From: Dyella lutea
Lineage (GTDB): Bacteria > Pseudomonadota > Gammaproteobacteria > Xanthomonadales > Rhodanobacteraceae
Assembly: GCF_024158035.1 (NCBI RefSeq)
Contig: NZ_JAMZEK010000004.1
Span: 62,001 to 126,000 of the forward strand
DNA: 64,000 bases
Direction: 5' to 3'
Of the stretch, positions 54,736 through 63,479 are shown one piece after another (position 1 is the stretch's first letter; each line of letters starts with the position of its first letter). Position numbers and translations under genes: made by a program. The notes under the pieces were generated by a model. The model saw only the letters and a list, made by a program, of their open reading frames with translations. It made no database searches and was not told where the DNA came from.

Positions 54736-56421
54736 TCAGGGCGCTCCTTTCATGGCACCGCTCTGCAAATTCGATTCAGACTCCCGCTCCCGCCCCTTCC
54801 CCGAAAAAACGCAAACGCCCAATGCCAGGCTCTTGGCCTGGTACATGGCGGCGTCCGCGGCGCGCAGGTAGTCGTCGGTGGTGGCGAAGCCGGCCCGGCT
54901 GCTGACCACGCCGATGCTCGCGCCGCAAGTCACGGTATGCGGGCCGATGTGGTAGGGGGCCGCGAGCGCGGAGGCAATCTGGTGGGCACGGTCGGTGGCG
55001 CCGTCGTGATCGACCGACTCGAGCAGCACGTTGAACTCATCCCCGCTCATGCGTGCGACAAGATCGATCGCCCGCACGCAGGATTCGAGCCGGCGTGCCA
55101 CCTGCTGCAGGAGCTGGTCGCCCACATGGTGCCCGAGGGTGTCGTTGACGGCCTTGAAGCGATCGAGGTCCAGCAGCAGCACGGCGAACATGGTGTTGTC
55201 GCCTGCGGTCTGCGCCTCGCCACCTCTGGACGACCGGTCCTGATGCAGTGCGATGGCGTGCTCGAGGCGATCGCGAAACAATGGCCGGCCGGGCAGGTTG
55301 GTCAAGGCGTCGTAGGAGCTGCCGCGTTCGGCCAGGTCGCTCAGTGACCCGGCCATCCGCACGGCAACGCCGTCCTCGAACTGGGCGACCCCGCGCCAGT
55401 TGAGCCACACCAGCCGTCCCGATCCCTGGCGGGCGCGAAAATCCACGGAGAAGTTCGGGCGGTGGCCCGCCAGGTGCCGGCGGTACGCGGCCTGCACCCG
55501 CTCATGGTCATCGGGGTCGATGAGCTGTTGCAGGAAGTGCCATGCGTCGTCGTGCAGGGGGCCGGCATCTTCCAGTCCGACGATCTCGTTGAAGCGCGCG
55601 GACACGTGCAGCACGCCGGTCTGCAGGTTCCAGTCCCAGATGCCGTCATTGGACCCGCGGGTGGCCAGTGCGTAGCGGTTGTCCGACTCCAGCAGCTCCA
55701 GCTCGGTGTTCTTCTGCTGGGTGACGTCGATCATCAGTCCGATCATGCGGTTCGGGCGGCCTTCCTCGACATCCACCCGGCACAGGTCGCGTACCCAGAC
55801 GACCCGACCGGATTTGGCGATCAGGCGATAACTCATCTCGTACGCATAGCTGTGCGTGGCGTGGTAGGCCGCGTCGTCGATGACCAGCGCAGCCGGCAGA
55901 TCGTCGGGATGCACATGCTGCCGCCAGAATCCCGGATCGGCCCGCCACTCTTCCACCGAGTAGCCGAACAGGCGCTCGACCTGCGGGCTGAGGAACGTAT
56001 TGCCGACGCCGAGTTCGGCTTCCCAGACCACGCCGTCGATGGTTTCCAGCAGCCGCAGGAAGCGCTGGCGGACCTCGATCAATACCTGTTCGGTGATCTC
56101 GGTGATCTCGATCAGTACCCCCTGGCGACTGATCACCCGGTCGGCTTCGTCGGTCTTCGGCTGCATCTGCAGGCGCATCCAGCGATAGTCCCCGTCCGCC
56201 ACGCGCAGCCGGAACACTGGCATGCCCGAGCGCAGGGTGCCGGTGTCTTCTGGATGCACGAAGTCGAGCAGAGAGCGGCCGAGCGCGCCATCCACCGAAT
56301 GGCCCGTGAGCTTTTGCCAGGCGGGATTCAGGTAGGTGATGGTCCACAGCGCGTCCGTCTGCACCACCGCCTCGGGAAGCAGTTGCAGCAGTTCTCCGGG
56401 CGGCGTGGGGGGGGCGGCCAT
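54736..56421 (-). CDS. multi-PAS diguanylate cyclase
   Basis: A 561-residue cytoplasmic signalling protein with three PAS domains (about 10-125, 130-255 and 260-380; PAC-like WMRLQMQPKTDEADR, VVWVRDLCRVDVEEG, LVWLNWRGVAQFEDG). A GGDEF domain follows (about 390-545). The catalytic motif is SGDEF in place of GGDEF, a tolerated variant in active cyclases. An RAID sequence five residues upstream matches the RxxD product-inhibition site. It should make cyclic di-GMP in response to a PAS-bound signal. No EAL domain, no membrane helices. The start at 56421 has a GAGGAT sequence upstream. Confidence 0.9.
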   Translation of the reverse strand: MAAPPTPPGELLQLLPEAVVQTDALWTITYLNPAWQKLTGHSVDGALGRSLLDFVHPEDTGTLRSGMPVFRLRVADGDYRWMRLQMQPKTDEADRVISRQGVLIEITEITEQVLIEVRQRFLRLLETIDGVVWEAELGVGNTFLSPQVERLFGYSVEEWRADPGFWRQHVHPDDLPAALVIDDAAYHATHSYAYEMSYRLIAKSGRVVWVRDLCRVDVEEGRPNRMIGLMIDVTQQKNTELELLESDNRYALATRGSNDGIWDWNLQTGVLHVSARFNEIVGLEDAGPLHDDAWHFLQQLIDPDDHERVQAAYRRHLAGHRPNFSVDFRARQGSGRLVWLNWRGVAQFEDGVAVRMAGSLSDLAERGSSYDALTNLPGRPLFRDRLEHAIALHQDRSSRGGEAQTAGDNTMFAVLLLDLDRFKAVNDTLGHHVGDQLLQQVARRLESCVRAIDLVARMSGDEFNVLLESVDHDGATDRAHQIASALAAPYHIGPHTVTCGASIGVVSSRAGFATTDDYLRAADAAMYQAKSLALGVCVFSGKGRERESESNLQSGAMKGAP

Positions 56422-56817
56422 TTGTCTTTTATCCTCACCGAAGCGCCGGCATCCAGTCCAGCGAAAGGAGGACGAGCGGGCGCACCGTGGGGTGTGGCCG
56501 GTACTTCGCGGCATCGTCCGATCCTGAACGGTTCGTCCGCTGGGGCGAGCGGGGCGTCATCGCGACACGGCGGCGACCGGATCCGCAGCGCGCTGGCGTG
56601 GCGGGCCCTGCGGCCCGCGGTGCTGGTCGGCGTCGGTGAAAATGCGGGGGCGGCGATCGTTGCCTTGCGGGATGACACGCTGGGGCATCCGATGCGCTTC
56701 CTGCGAGCCATGGGCGGCGGCTCGAAAAAACCGGCTCGTCCGCCGTCTGCTGTTGCGGGCCGATGAATTCATCCGGACAGGTGCAAGCCGATCCGCGCCG
56801 AGTGCCGCGGCAGGTCG
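56422..56817. other. 396-bp stretch without a convincing gene
   Basis: Open frames run through on both strands but none has a ribosome-binding site or recognisable domain. It lies between the starts of the diguanylate cyclase gene and the stop of the FosX-like gene. A promoter for the cyclase is expected near 56430-56520, but I cannot point to one. Confidence 0.45.
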
Positions 56818-57183
56818 CTAGTCGCACTCCACGCCGACGTTGTCCAGTTCGAAGACATGGTTGTCGAAGTCGGAAAAATACAGGGCCGTGTCCGATCTCG
56901 CCCATTGGTATTGGTGCCCGATGGCAATGAGCCGATCCGCGACCCGGTACAGGGTGGACGGCGAAACCAGGAACGCGACGTGGTCGCCGGTCAGCGGGCG
57001 CTCCACATCGGCCTTGACCCACACGAACCGGACCTCGCCGAGCCGCACGAAAGTCTCGTCGTGCCCGTCCTCGTCCTGACGACGAACGGCTCTCGCATTG
57101 AATATCCCGCTGAACAGGGCCGCGGTGCGTGCAGGGTCCCGAACGGTCAGGGCGATGTGGCTGAGCTGGCCGAGCATGTCCAT
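56818..57183 (-). CDS. VOC-family protein, FosX/FosA-like
   Basis: A 121-residue vicinal-oxygen-chelate protein with two beta-alpha-beta-beta-beta units. Metal ligands fit FosX-type enzymes: His in LSHIALTV, His in GDHVAFLV, Glu in FDNHVFELDN. The closing segment LYFSDFDNHVFEL is very close to the same region of Listeria FosX as I recall it (YFYDFDNHLFEL). FosX and FosA inactivate fosfomycin by hydration or glutathione addition. The assignment is by motif; the residues that distinguish a hydrolase from a transferase cannot be judged safely. Confidence 0.75.
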   Translation of the reverse strand: MDMLGQLSHIALTVRDPARTAALFSGIFNARAVRRQDEDGHDETFVRLGEVRFVWVKADVERPLTGDHVAFLVSPSTLYRVADRLIAIGHQYQWARSDTALYFSDFDNHVFELDNVGVECD

Positions 57184-57308
57184 GCGGGCGATTCTTCCTT
57201 TCCGGCTGAGGCGCTGGCGGGATGCATGCGCGCACGAAAGGGGCCTTGCAAAGCAGACGCCTTGAGCGTCACGCCGGTAAGCCGGCGCCATGTCCGGTCG
57301 CGGCTCCG

Positions 57309-57725
57309 TCAGGCTCCGTCGCCCGGCTTCGCCCGCACCCGCTGCCGGATCAGTTCGGCGATCTCGGCCGGGTGCGAGGTCGGAAGAAAGTGGCTGCCGT
57401 CGCCGATCGTCACCATCGTCGAGCCGGGGACGAGTTCATGCAGGAGCCCGGCGATGCGCAGCATGGCCGGATGGCTGGTCGCGCCGCGCACGATGGTGGT
57501 GGGCAGGCGAAGGGATTGCAGCGTCTCGACCGGTGGCTCGAAGGGCGTGCCCGAGGTCCAGTCGCGCACGTTGACCCCGGTGGTGGCGACGACGTAGTTG
57601 CGTGCGCGGGCCGGCAGGGCCTCGAACGCGCCGGCGCCGCCGTAGAAGTCGATCACGCGACGCACGGCATCGGGCACGCCCCGGACCACTTCCGCGAAAT
57701 AGGCCGCAGTCATGGTGGTGACCAT
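57309..57725 (-). pseudogene. C-terminal fragment of an alpha/beta hydrolase
   Basis: About 138 codons matching the second half of an alpha/beta hydrolase: cap-domain helices FAEVVRGVPDAVRRVIDFYGG, a strand with PTTIVRGATSHP at the acid position, then the histidine segment GDGSHFLPTSHPAEIAELI. The N-terminal half with the oxyanion strand and nucleophile GxSxG is missing. The open frame continues upstream only as the antisense/out-of-frame reading of the VOC gene, whose stop lies 9 bases away. It is probably a gene truncated by recombination; a short functional product is unlikely. Confidence 0.65.
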
Positions 57726-57733
57726 GGCGTCGC

Positions 57734-58147
57734 TCAGGCGTGCGGGGGGATGGCGCTGGGATCCATCCACATCACTTCCCAGATATGACCATCGGGATCC
57801 TCGAAGCTGCGTCCGTACATGAAGCCGTAGTCCTGCACGGGCGTGGGATCCGCCTTGCCGCCGGCGCTGCTGGCCCTGGCGACCAGGCGGGATACCTCGT
57901 CGCGGCTGTCTGCCGACAGGCATAGCAGCACCTGTGCGTTCGCGTGCGCATCGACGATCGGCTTGCTGGTGAACTGGCGCCACTTCCCGTGGCTGAGAAG
58001 CATCGCGTGAATCGTGTCCGAGAACACCATGCACGCGGCGGTATCGTCGCTGAAGGCGGGGTTGTTGCCCGCGCCCACCGCCTCGTAGAACGCCTTCGAC
58101 CGCTCCAGGTCCTTCACCGGCAGGTTGATGAAGATCAGCTTGCTCAT
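57734..58147 (-). CDS. VOC-family protein (lactoylglutathione-lyase-like)
   Basis: A 137-residue VOC protein. LIFINLPVKDLERSKAFYEAVG is the usual first helix region, and the C-terminal signature GRSFEDPDGHIWEVMWMD carries the metal glutamate. The group resembles PhnB/glyoxalase relatives without assigned substrate. AAAGGAAAA precedes the start at 58147. It overlaps the upstream side of the truncated hydrolase fragment, suggesting a rearrangement here. Confidence 0.82.
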   Translation of the reverse strand: MSKLIFINLPVKDLERSKAFYEAVGAGNNPAFSDDTAACMVFSDTIHAMLLSHGKWRQFTSKPIVDAHANAQVLLCLSADSRDEVSRLVARASSAGGKADPTPVQDYGFMYGRSFEDPDGHIWEVMWMDPSAIPPHA

Positions 58148-58675
58148 GCCATTTTCCTTTGGATGGATGCCGCGGCAGGATCGCCGCTTCTTTGAACCGA
58201 CGAACGGGGCGGAAGGAAATCGACAGGCGCCGCGGGTCGGAACGGGCACCAGATTCGGCGCTCCGGCCTCCGGCGGATCTGACCCGCTGGGTCGGACGGG
58301 TGGATGGGCTCTCCATGGTGGGGCGAAAGCCTTTTCCGGGAGGCGATCGGAAGCCAGGAAATTCGTGCTCCATGGCCGCATGAGAGGGCGCTCCCCGGCC
58401 GGGGCCCCGGATCCACCCGGCACCGGGGCCGACTTGTCGGATGAGAGCGGCGAACCCGAGCCCGTTCGGCCCCGCCAGGACGATGGGCCCAGCGCGTCGG
58501 CCGGACTCCATCGCGTCCAGCACGCCGGCATCGCGCCGCGTGTCGGGACCGTCGCGGGAAAGGCGATGGGGTTCTGCATGTTGGAGAGAAAGGCAGCGGG
58601 CAGGGCGCGCTGTCCCATGGCGCCTGCTGTGAAGCGTCGAGTCCGGTCCCGGCGTTCCGCTCCCGACGCGGGGAC
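58148..58675. other. 528-bp stretch without a convincing gene
   Basis: All six frames are partly open but their translations are compositionally random (Arg/Pro/Gly-rich), and no frame has a credible start. The missing N-terminal half of the hydrolase fragment at 57309 was looked for here and not found. It may be decayed DNA; no repeat or RNA structure seen. Confidence 0.45.
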
Positions 58676-59218
58676 CTACCAGATCAGGTCGTCCGGTACC
58701 TGGAACCGGGCGTAGTAGGCATCGTCCTCGCTGGCCGGCGCCTCGGATGTGCTGCGGCCGTGATCGAGGACGATGGCGTCGGCATCGCGCTCGTAGATCT
58801 TCTCGGCTGCGGTGCGGGGGATCAGTTCGTAGCCCTGGTCGAGCCGCGCGATCACCAGCGTGCCGTTGGCGAGCTGGCTGCGCAGGGCTTCGTTCACAAG
58901 CACGCTGCGGATCGCCTTGCCGTCGGTGAAGCGGTAGTCGATCTCGCCGCTGCGCCTGACCTTGTGCGTGTCGATGATCTGCCGCACCTGGGCACGCAGC
59001 TCGGCGGCGCGGGCCTGCGCGTTGCGCTCGGCGGCCAGCGCCCGATCGCGTTCGGCGCGCTCCGCCTTCAGGCGCTCGACGTCCACGCTCTCCGCGCTCG
59101 GCGTCGTCGCAGCCTGCTTGCCCTGCTTCTGCTTGGCCTGCTCGCGCGCCACCTGGTTGACCCTGGCCTTGTTGACCAGGCCGGCCTTGAGAAGTTGATC
59201 CTGCAGGGGGTTGCGCAT
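58676..59218 (-). CDS. DUF2058 nucleoid/polynucleotide-associated protein (YaiL family)
   Basis: A 180-residue protein starting MRNPLQDQLLKAGLVNKARV, the conserved start of the DUF2058 family. A Lys/Gln-rich helix follows, then a long coiled coil (about 45-85, VERLKAERAERDRALAAERN) and a C-terminal beta domain with IDYRFTDGKAI and YELIPRTAAEKIYERD. Family members are annotated as nucleoprotein or polynucleotide-associated; function is not settled. It diverges from the gene at 59396. Confidence 0.88.
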   Translation of the reverse strand: MRNPLQDQLLKAGLVNKARVNQVAREQAKQKQGKQAATTPSAESVDVERLKAERAERDRALAAERNAQARAAELRAQVRQIIDTHKVRRSGEIDYRFTDGKAIRSVLVNEALRSQLANGTLVIARLDQGYELIPRTAAEKIYERDADAIVLDHGRSTSEAPASEDDAYYARFQVPDDLIW

Positions 59219-59395
59219 GGGCGGGGCATGTCGTGAATCGGTCCGCGATTGTAGCGCCGCCGGCGTGGGCGACGGATGCGTGCGCGCGAGGTACCCGCGG
59301 CCAACGATCGATGGCCCCTGGTTTCCGCTCCCCCGTGCACATCCACTTCGTGCAGAATCCGCAGGCGGGGCGGTGACCGGAACAGGGAGCAGGCG

Positions 59396-60235
59396 ATGGG
59401 GCGGAGGATCGTGCGGATCGGGTGCTGGATGCTGCTGGGCCTCAGCATGGCGGCCGTGGCGGGGGTGCCGCCACGACCGTGGGCCAGCATGCTTCTGTCC
59501 GGCACAGTGGCGATCAATCCCGATGGCGCCGTGCGCGAGGTCGCCATGGATCACCCGGAGAAGATTCCGCCGGTGGTGCTCGACGTGATCCGCCAGGCCG
59601 CGAAAGGCTGGCGGTTCAAGGTGGACGTGACCGGCAAGGTGGTGGCCCGTGCCCGGATGAGCCTGCGCATCGTGGCCAGGCCGGTGGAGCGGACGAAGTT
59701 TTCGATCGAGGTGGAGGGCATGGACTTCACCGAGTACGGGGCGGCTGATGGCGAGCAGATCCTGCGGAAGTTCATGCCGGCGCCGTCCTATCCGCGCGAT
59801 GCGATCAGCGTGGGCACGTCCGCGACGGTGTACGTTCTGGCGCGCGTGGGCCGCGACGGGCACGTGCTGGATGCCGGCGCCGAACAGGTGAACTTCACCA
59901 TGGACTGTCCCCGGGACAGCCGCCGGGGCATTGCCAACCTGTTCGCCCATGCCAGCGAGTCGGCGATCCGGCACTGGACGTTCGTGGTTCCCACCAAGGG
60001 AGCGCTGGCGGGCGACCCGTACTGGTATGTCCGCATCCCGGTCGCCTTTCATCTCGACTACAACGGCATGGCGCCACGCGCCGACGACTATGCGACGTGG
60101 CAGCCCTACCTCCCCGGCAAGCGCCGGCCCTTGCCGTGGCTGAAGGACCAGAGCCTGGTCGCCTCGGCGCCCGACGCGATACCGGACGGGAGTCCCACGG
60201 TCCTGGGCGGCACCTTGCAGCTGGTCGCCCCGTGA
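59396..60235 (+). CDS. secreted TonB-C-terminal-domain-like protein
   Basis: A 279-residue protein with a signal peptide to about residue 22 (AAVAG). An N-terminal beta domain (about 30-115) is followed by a region resembling the TonB C-terminal fold: PSYPRDAISVGTSATVYVLARVGRDGHVLDA, then AIRHWTF and the closing strand YVRIPVAFHL. It lacks a Pro-rich linker and an N-terminal anchor of TonB proper, so it is probably a periplasmic relative rather than an energy transducer. CAGGGAGC precedes the ATG. Its stop overlaps a possible GTG start of the next gene. Confidence 0.72.
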   Translation: MGRRIVRIGCWMLLGLSMAAVAGVPPRPWASMLLSGTVAINPDGAVREVAMDHPEKIPPVVLDVIRQAAKGWRFKVDVTGKVVARARMSLRIVARPVERTKFSIEVEGMDFTEYGAADGEQILRKFMPAPSYPRDAISVGTSATVYVLARVGRDGHVLDAGAEQVNFTMDCPRDSRRGIANLFAHASESAIRHWTFVVPTKGALAGDPYWYVRIPVAFHLDYNGMAPRADDYATWQPYLPGKRRPLPWLKDQSLVASAPDAIPDGSPTVLGGTLQLVAP

Positions 60236-60252
60236 GGGCGAAAGCGGAAGCG

Positions 60253-61182
60253 ATGGCGACGCCCCCGGCCGCGAAACACAGGCATCCGTGGCGGGTCGTG
60301 CGCTACATGCGGTGGGCCGCGTGCGTGACCATGGTCCTCGGTGGCTTTTTGCCCGGGATGGTGCCGGTGCGTGCCGCGGACACGGCGCCACCCGCGGCGG
60401 CCCTGCACTTCGACGACACCCGCCTGTTTCATCCGGCCCGTCGCCTTCCGCCGGGCGTGTGGGCGGATGCCGCGCAGGACTCATCGCGCGAGACCGTGAT
60501 GCTGAAGGCCGCCGATGGCGTGGCGCTGCGCGGATGGTTCTATCCCTCGCCGGTGGCCGATGCGCCATTCGTAGTCACCTTCCACGGCAACAACGAAATC
60601 ATCGGCGATGCCTGGACGCAGGCTCGCGATGGGTTTTTCTACGCCACGCTCGGTTTCAATCTCATCACCTTCGATTACCGCGGCACCGGCTTCAGCGATG
60701 GCACGATCTCGCTGGCGAAGGCGCGTGCCGATGCGCTGGCGATCTACGACCTGGCGGCGAAGAAGGCGGGCGGACGCGCGGTATACGTGGTGGGCTGGTC
60801 TCTGGGCTCGATCTTCGCCAGCCACGTGGCGGCGAGCCGGCCGTCGGTGGCCGGGCTGGTGCTGCTCGATCCGCTGGCCGGGGCCGAAGCGCTACCGGCA
60901 GTCATCGCCCGTGCCCTGCACCGGCCGGTGGAGGTGGCCGCCAGCGTGAAGGAGGGCATCCTCAATGCCGAGGAGCTGCGGCGCTACCACGGTCCGCTGC
61001 TGGTGGTGCATGGCACCGCGGACGAGGTCATTCCCATTGCCGAGGGGCGCGCCGATTTCGTCGCGGCCGGCTCCATCGACAAGACCTTCGTGCCGGTGGA
61101 GGGCAAGGGCCACGTCGCTGCGATCTGGTCGGTGCAGGCCGACCACGCGATCGCGGCTTTTTTCGCCCGCCAGCGGCGGTAA
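60253..61182 (+). CDS. secreted alpha/beta hydrolase (lysophospholipase/dipeptidyl-peptidase-like)
   Basis: A 309-residue protein with a signal peptide (to about VRAAD). The alpha/beta-hydrolase domain has VVTFHGNNE, FDYRGTGFSDG, nucleophile GWSLGS, acid in GTADEVIP and histidine in GKGHVAAI. It resembles YqiA/FrsA-type or BEM46-like hydrolases. The ATG at 60253 has GCGGAAG upstream. A GTG at 60232 would overlap the preceding stop (GTGA) and is a real alternative, since the two genes probably form one operon. Confidence 0.85.
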   Translation: MATPPAAKHRHPWRVVRYMRWAACVTMVLGGFLPGMVPVRAADTAPPAAALHFDDTRLFHPARRLPPGVWADAAQDSSRETVMLKAADGVALRGWFYPSPVADAPFVVTFHGNNEIIGDAWTQARDGFFYATLGFNLITFDYRGTGFSDGTISLAKARADALAIYDLAAKKAGGRAVYVVGWSLGSIFASHVAASRPSVAGLVLLDPLAGAEALPAVIARALHRPVEVAASVKEGILNAEELRRYHGPLLVVHGTADEVIPIAEGRADFVAAGSIDKTFVPVEGKGHVAAIWSVQADHAIAAFFARQRR

Positions 61183-61538
61183 TCGATGGTGGGCCAGGCC
61201 TTCGGATAACGGGCCGGAGCATGCCGACCCGGCCGATTCGCGGCCTGCATGCCAACGGTGACGCCCTGCCGGCCCCCGTTCGGTTGCCGAAGTGAATCGG
61301 ACTCCGTTTGCTGGCCGCCAGGAATCGCAGCGAGATCAAGCCTCTGTCAGATCATGATCCCGGTGCCGCTATTTCTTCGTAGCCAGTTCTTACCGTTGGC
61401 AGCGTGATCGAACCGCCAATGAGCAATCCGATACGCAAGGCCTCGACCATTTCCGTTGCGCTGGTTCCCGCGCTCCTCGCATGACGCAAATGGAAGCGCA
61501 GACAGGGTTAGCAACGTTCCACCGCGGAAATCGGGGAG
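61183..61538. other. 356-bp stretch holding a carboxymuconolactone-decarboxylase relic
   Basis: The right half (61352-61538, minus) is the decayed gene listed separately. The left half, 61183-61350, holds no open frame of note. No terminator was found for the hydrolase gene ending at 61182. Confidence 0.5.
61352..61538 (-). pseudogene. carboxymuconolactone decarboxylase/AhpD-type relic
   Basis: On the minus strand one frame reads SPISAVERC, a TAA stop (61508-61510), then PCLRFHLRHARSAGTSATEM, VEALRIGLLIGGSITLPTVR and GYEEIAAPGS before a stop at 61352. This is the C-x-x-C-x(n)-H helix and following helix of the CMD/AhpD family. The stop codon falls between the two cysteines, so the active site cannot be translated as one protein. 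No start is visible. It follows a 62-residue secreted-protein gene whose stop is adjacent. Confidence 0.62.
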
Positions 61539-61727
61539 TCAGTCCATTCCTCGTATCTCTTCGGAATTTCCCCCCTCGCCCCAAGTCGTCACGTAAATGT
61601 TGTGAGTGTCTTCGGTAAATCCAGGATCGGCCTTACGCATCAGATCTTCCTTCTGCGGCGGCGTTTCGGCCGCAGAGGCGGCACCGAAGGAAGCGAAGAG
61701 CATGAGCAGAGCGACGGTCCTGGTCAT
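61539..61727 (-). CDS. hypothetical small secreted protein
   Basis: A 62-residue protein: signal peptide MTRTVALLMLFASFGAASAAE, then about 42 polar residues (EDLMRKADPGFTEDTHNIYV, ending EEIRGMD). GTGGAG precedes the ATG. No known family. It ends exactly at the edge of the carboxymuconolactone-decarboxylase relic on the same strand, so its own C-terminus may also have been altered. Confidence 0.55.
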   Translation of the reverse strand: MTRTVALLMLFASFGAASAAETPPQKEDLMRKADPGFTEDTHNIYVTTWGEGGNSEEIRGMD

Positions 61728-61804
61728 GACAACTCCACGAAAAATGAGATAACCGGGCAGCTTCAATTGTTCCTCGCAGGGAAGTGAGGCTGCCTCCGTT
61801 CGGC

Positions 61805-63361
61805 TTAATCCGTGGCGCCGTCCCCAAGCCCCTGCTTGGCTGACTTCAGCAGGGCAAGCACCTGTTTCCAGGGCGTCGGCCCCTGATGCATGGCGAACAC
61901 CGTGCGCACGTCCAGGTGCGCGCGGTCGACTGCCTGCGCCACCTCGGCCATCAGCTCCGGCTGGTACAGCGCGCCGGACTTTGGATCGAGCACCAGCGTG
62001 TCGCTCGCGTACAGCAGTCTGGATGCCGGGAAATAGACCATGTACTGGCGGCCCGTATCCGCGCCGCGCAGCGGGTAAAGCTCGATCCGTTGCGTGCCGC
62101 TGCCGATCACGGTGCGGCCGGACACGGTGCGCCACTCGGCAGCGGCGGGTTGTTGCTGAAGGTGGTCCGGGTGGATCCGGTGGGGCGCATCCACCAGGCG
62201 CTGCAGCAGGGGCAGGTTGAGGTCGAGCGCGTAGATCGGCAGGTGCCGGGCCACCGCTTCGCGCACGCCGGCGGCGTGCGGCCACGAATCGGAGGTGGTC
62301 AGCACCGCCTTGATCGGGAGATCGGGATAGCGCTGCCTGGCCAGGTCGAGCAGGCCCGTGGTATAGACCGGCGAGATCGGCGACTCGAGCACCACTATGC
62401 CGTCGTCCTGCCTGATCAGCGCGGTGTTCCAGGCGCCGGGGTACAGGTCCACGCCCGGCGCCAGCGTCACCGGATGCTTGCCATTGAACGGCTGCTCCCA
62501 GCGACTGGCGATGGTTCCGTCGTCCGGCCTCGTGTGGGTGGTGTCGAAGGTGCCCGCTGGCGTGGTTCCATCGATGGTTACCGTGAGCACCTGGGTCGAG
62601 CGCCAGACCTTGCCGTTGCGCTCCTCGATGCGCGTGCTCGGATAGTGGATGCCGTCGACCAGGATCCAGTTGTCGTAGTCGATCTGCTCGCTGACGTCGC
62701 CCCAGGCGTACCAGAAGTCGTCGAAGGTGCGTGTGCGCTGCAGCGCATCCGGTAGATGGGTCATCGGATCGAGCAGGACCTGCCAGGTGCGGCCGTCCAC
62801 GTCGAAAGCCAGGCTCGTGTGCGGTACGCCGTGCAGCATCTGCGGCTTTTCGTAGCGCAGGTGAGTGGCGTGATCTGCAGTGAGCAGCAGGCGCATCGGC
62901 TCCATCTGCAGCCGCTCATCCAGAACGACTCGGGCATTCACCGGCAGTGGCTGGCTGTGTTCGCCGCTGCGGTAGTCGCCCCCCTGGGGTGTCATCACCA
63001 GGGTGGAGCTGATGTCGGTGGGACTGGTGCCGCCGGCCTGCGGCCAGGTCAGCCTCTGCTCGCTGCGCACGCGTGCGCCGGCGAAGTCCAGCCACTCGTG
63101 GTAGCGCTGGTACGAGGCCAGGAACGGCTCCTGTCGATAGGACTGCTCCATCAGCAGCGTGTGGCCCATGCCCTGCCATTCGATGTGCGACACGGACTCG
63201 AGCCGGGCCCGCCCGCCCATCGCGGCGATGGCGGTATCCAGACAGGCACGCGGCGCGAGCGTTTCGCAGCCCGGTGCGCTGCCGGCGGTGGCAGCGGGCA
63301 CGGCGACCAGGAGAGCCAGGGCGATGACGAGGGCGGACGTGCGTCGGGACAAGGCGGGCAT
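61805..63361 (-). CDS. secreted metallo-beta-lactamase-fold protein with degenerate metal site
   Basis: A 518-residue protein with a signal peptide (to about ATAGS). A lipoprotein-carrier-like beta domain spans about 45-270 (RLESVSHIEWQGMGHTLL). An MBL-fold domain follows from about 310: GVDLYPGAWNTALIRQDDG and GIVVLESPISP. Where the HxHxDH motif should stand it reads TTSDSWPHAAG, so the first two histidines are missing; a later segment YASDTLVLD keeps an aspartate. It is probably either catalytically dead or using other ligands. No partner gene is obvious. Confidence 0.78.
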   Translation of the reverse strand: MPALSRRTSALVIALALLVAVPAATAGSAPGCETLAPRACLDTAIAAMGGRARLESVSHIEWQGMGHTLLMEQSYRQEPFLASYQRYHEWLDFAGARVRSEQRLTWPQAGGTSPTDISSTLVMTPQGGDYRSGEHSQPLPVNARVVLDERLQMEPMRLLLTADHATHLRYEKPQMLHGVPHTSLAFDVDGRTWQVLLDPMTHLPDALQRTRTFDDFWYAWGDVSEQIDYDNWILVDGIHYPSTRIEERNGKVWRSTQVLTVTIDGTTPAGTFDTTHTRPDDGTIASRWEQPFNGKHPVTLAPGVDLYPGAWNTALIRQDDGIVVLESPISPVYTTGLLDLARQRYPDLPIKAVLTTSDSWPHAAGVREAVARHLPIYALDLNLPLLQRLVDAPHRIHPDHLQQQPAAAEWRTVSGRTVIGSGTQRIELYPLRGADTGRQYMVYFPASRLLYASDTLVLDPKSGALYQPELMAEVAQAVDRAHLDVRTVFAMHQGPTPWKQVLALLKSAKQGLGDGATD

Positions 63362-63479
63362 GTTCGTTCCGGCAGTGGGGAAGGGGAGACCCTAGCGACC
63401 GGCATGCGGGCCTGCCTGTAGCGTCAGTCATGCCGTGACCGATGGCAGGGCTGCGCCGCGCGGGGCGCAGGTCGGCATC

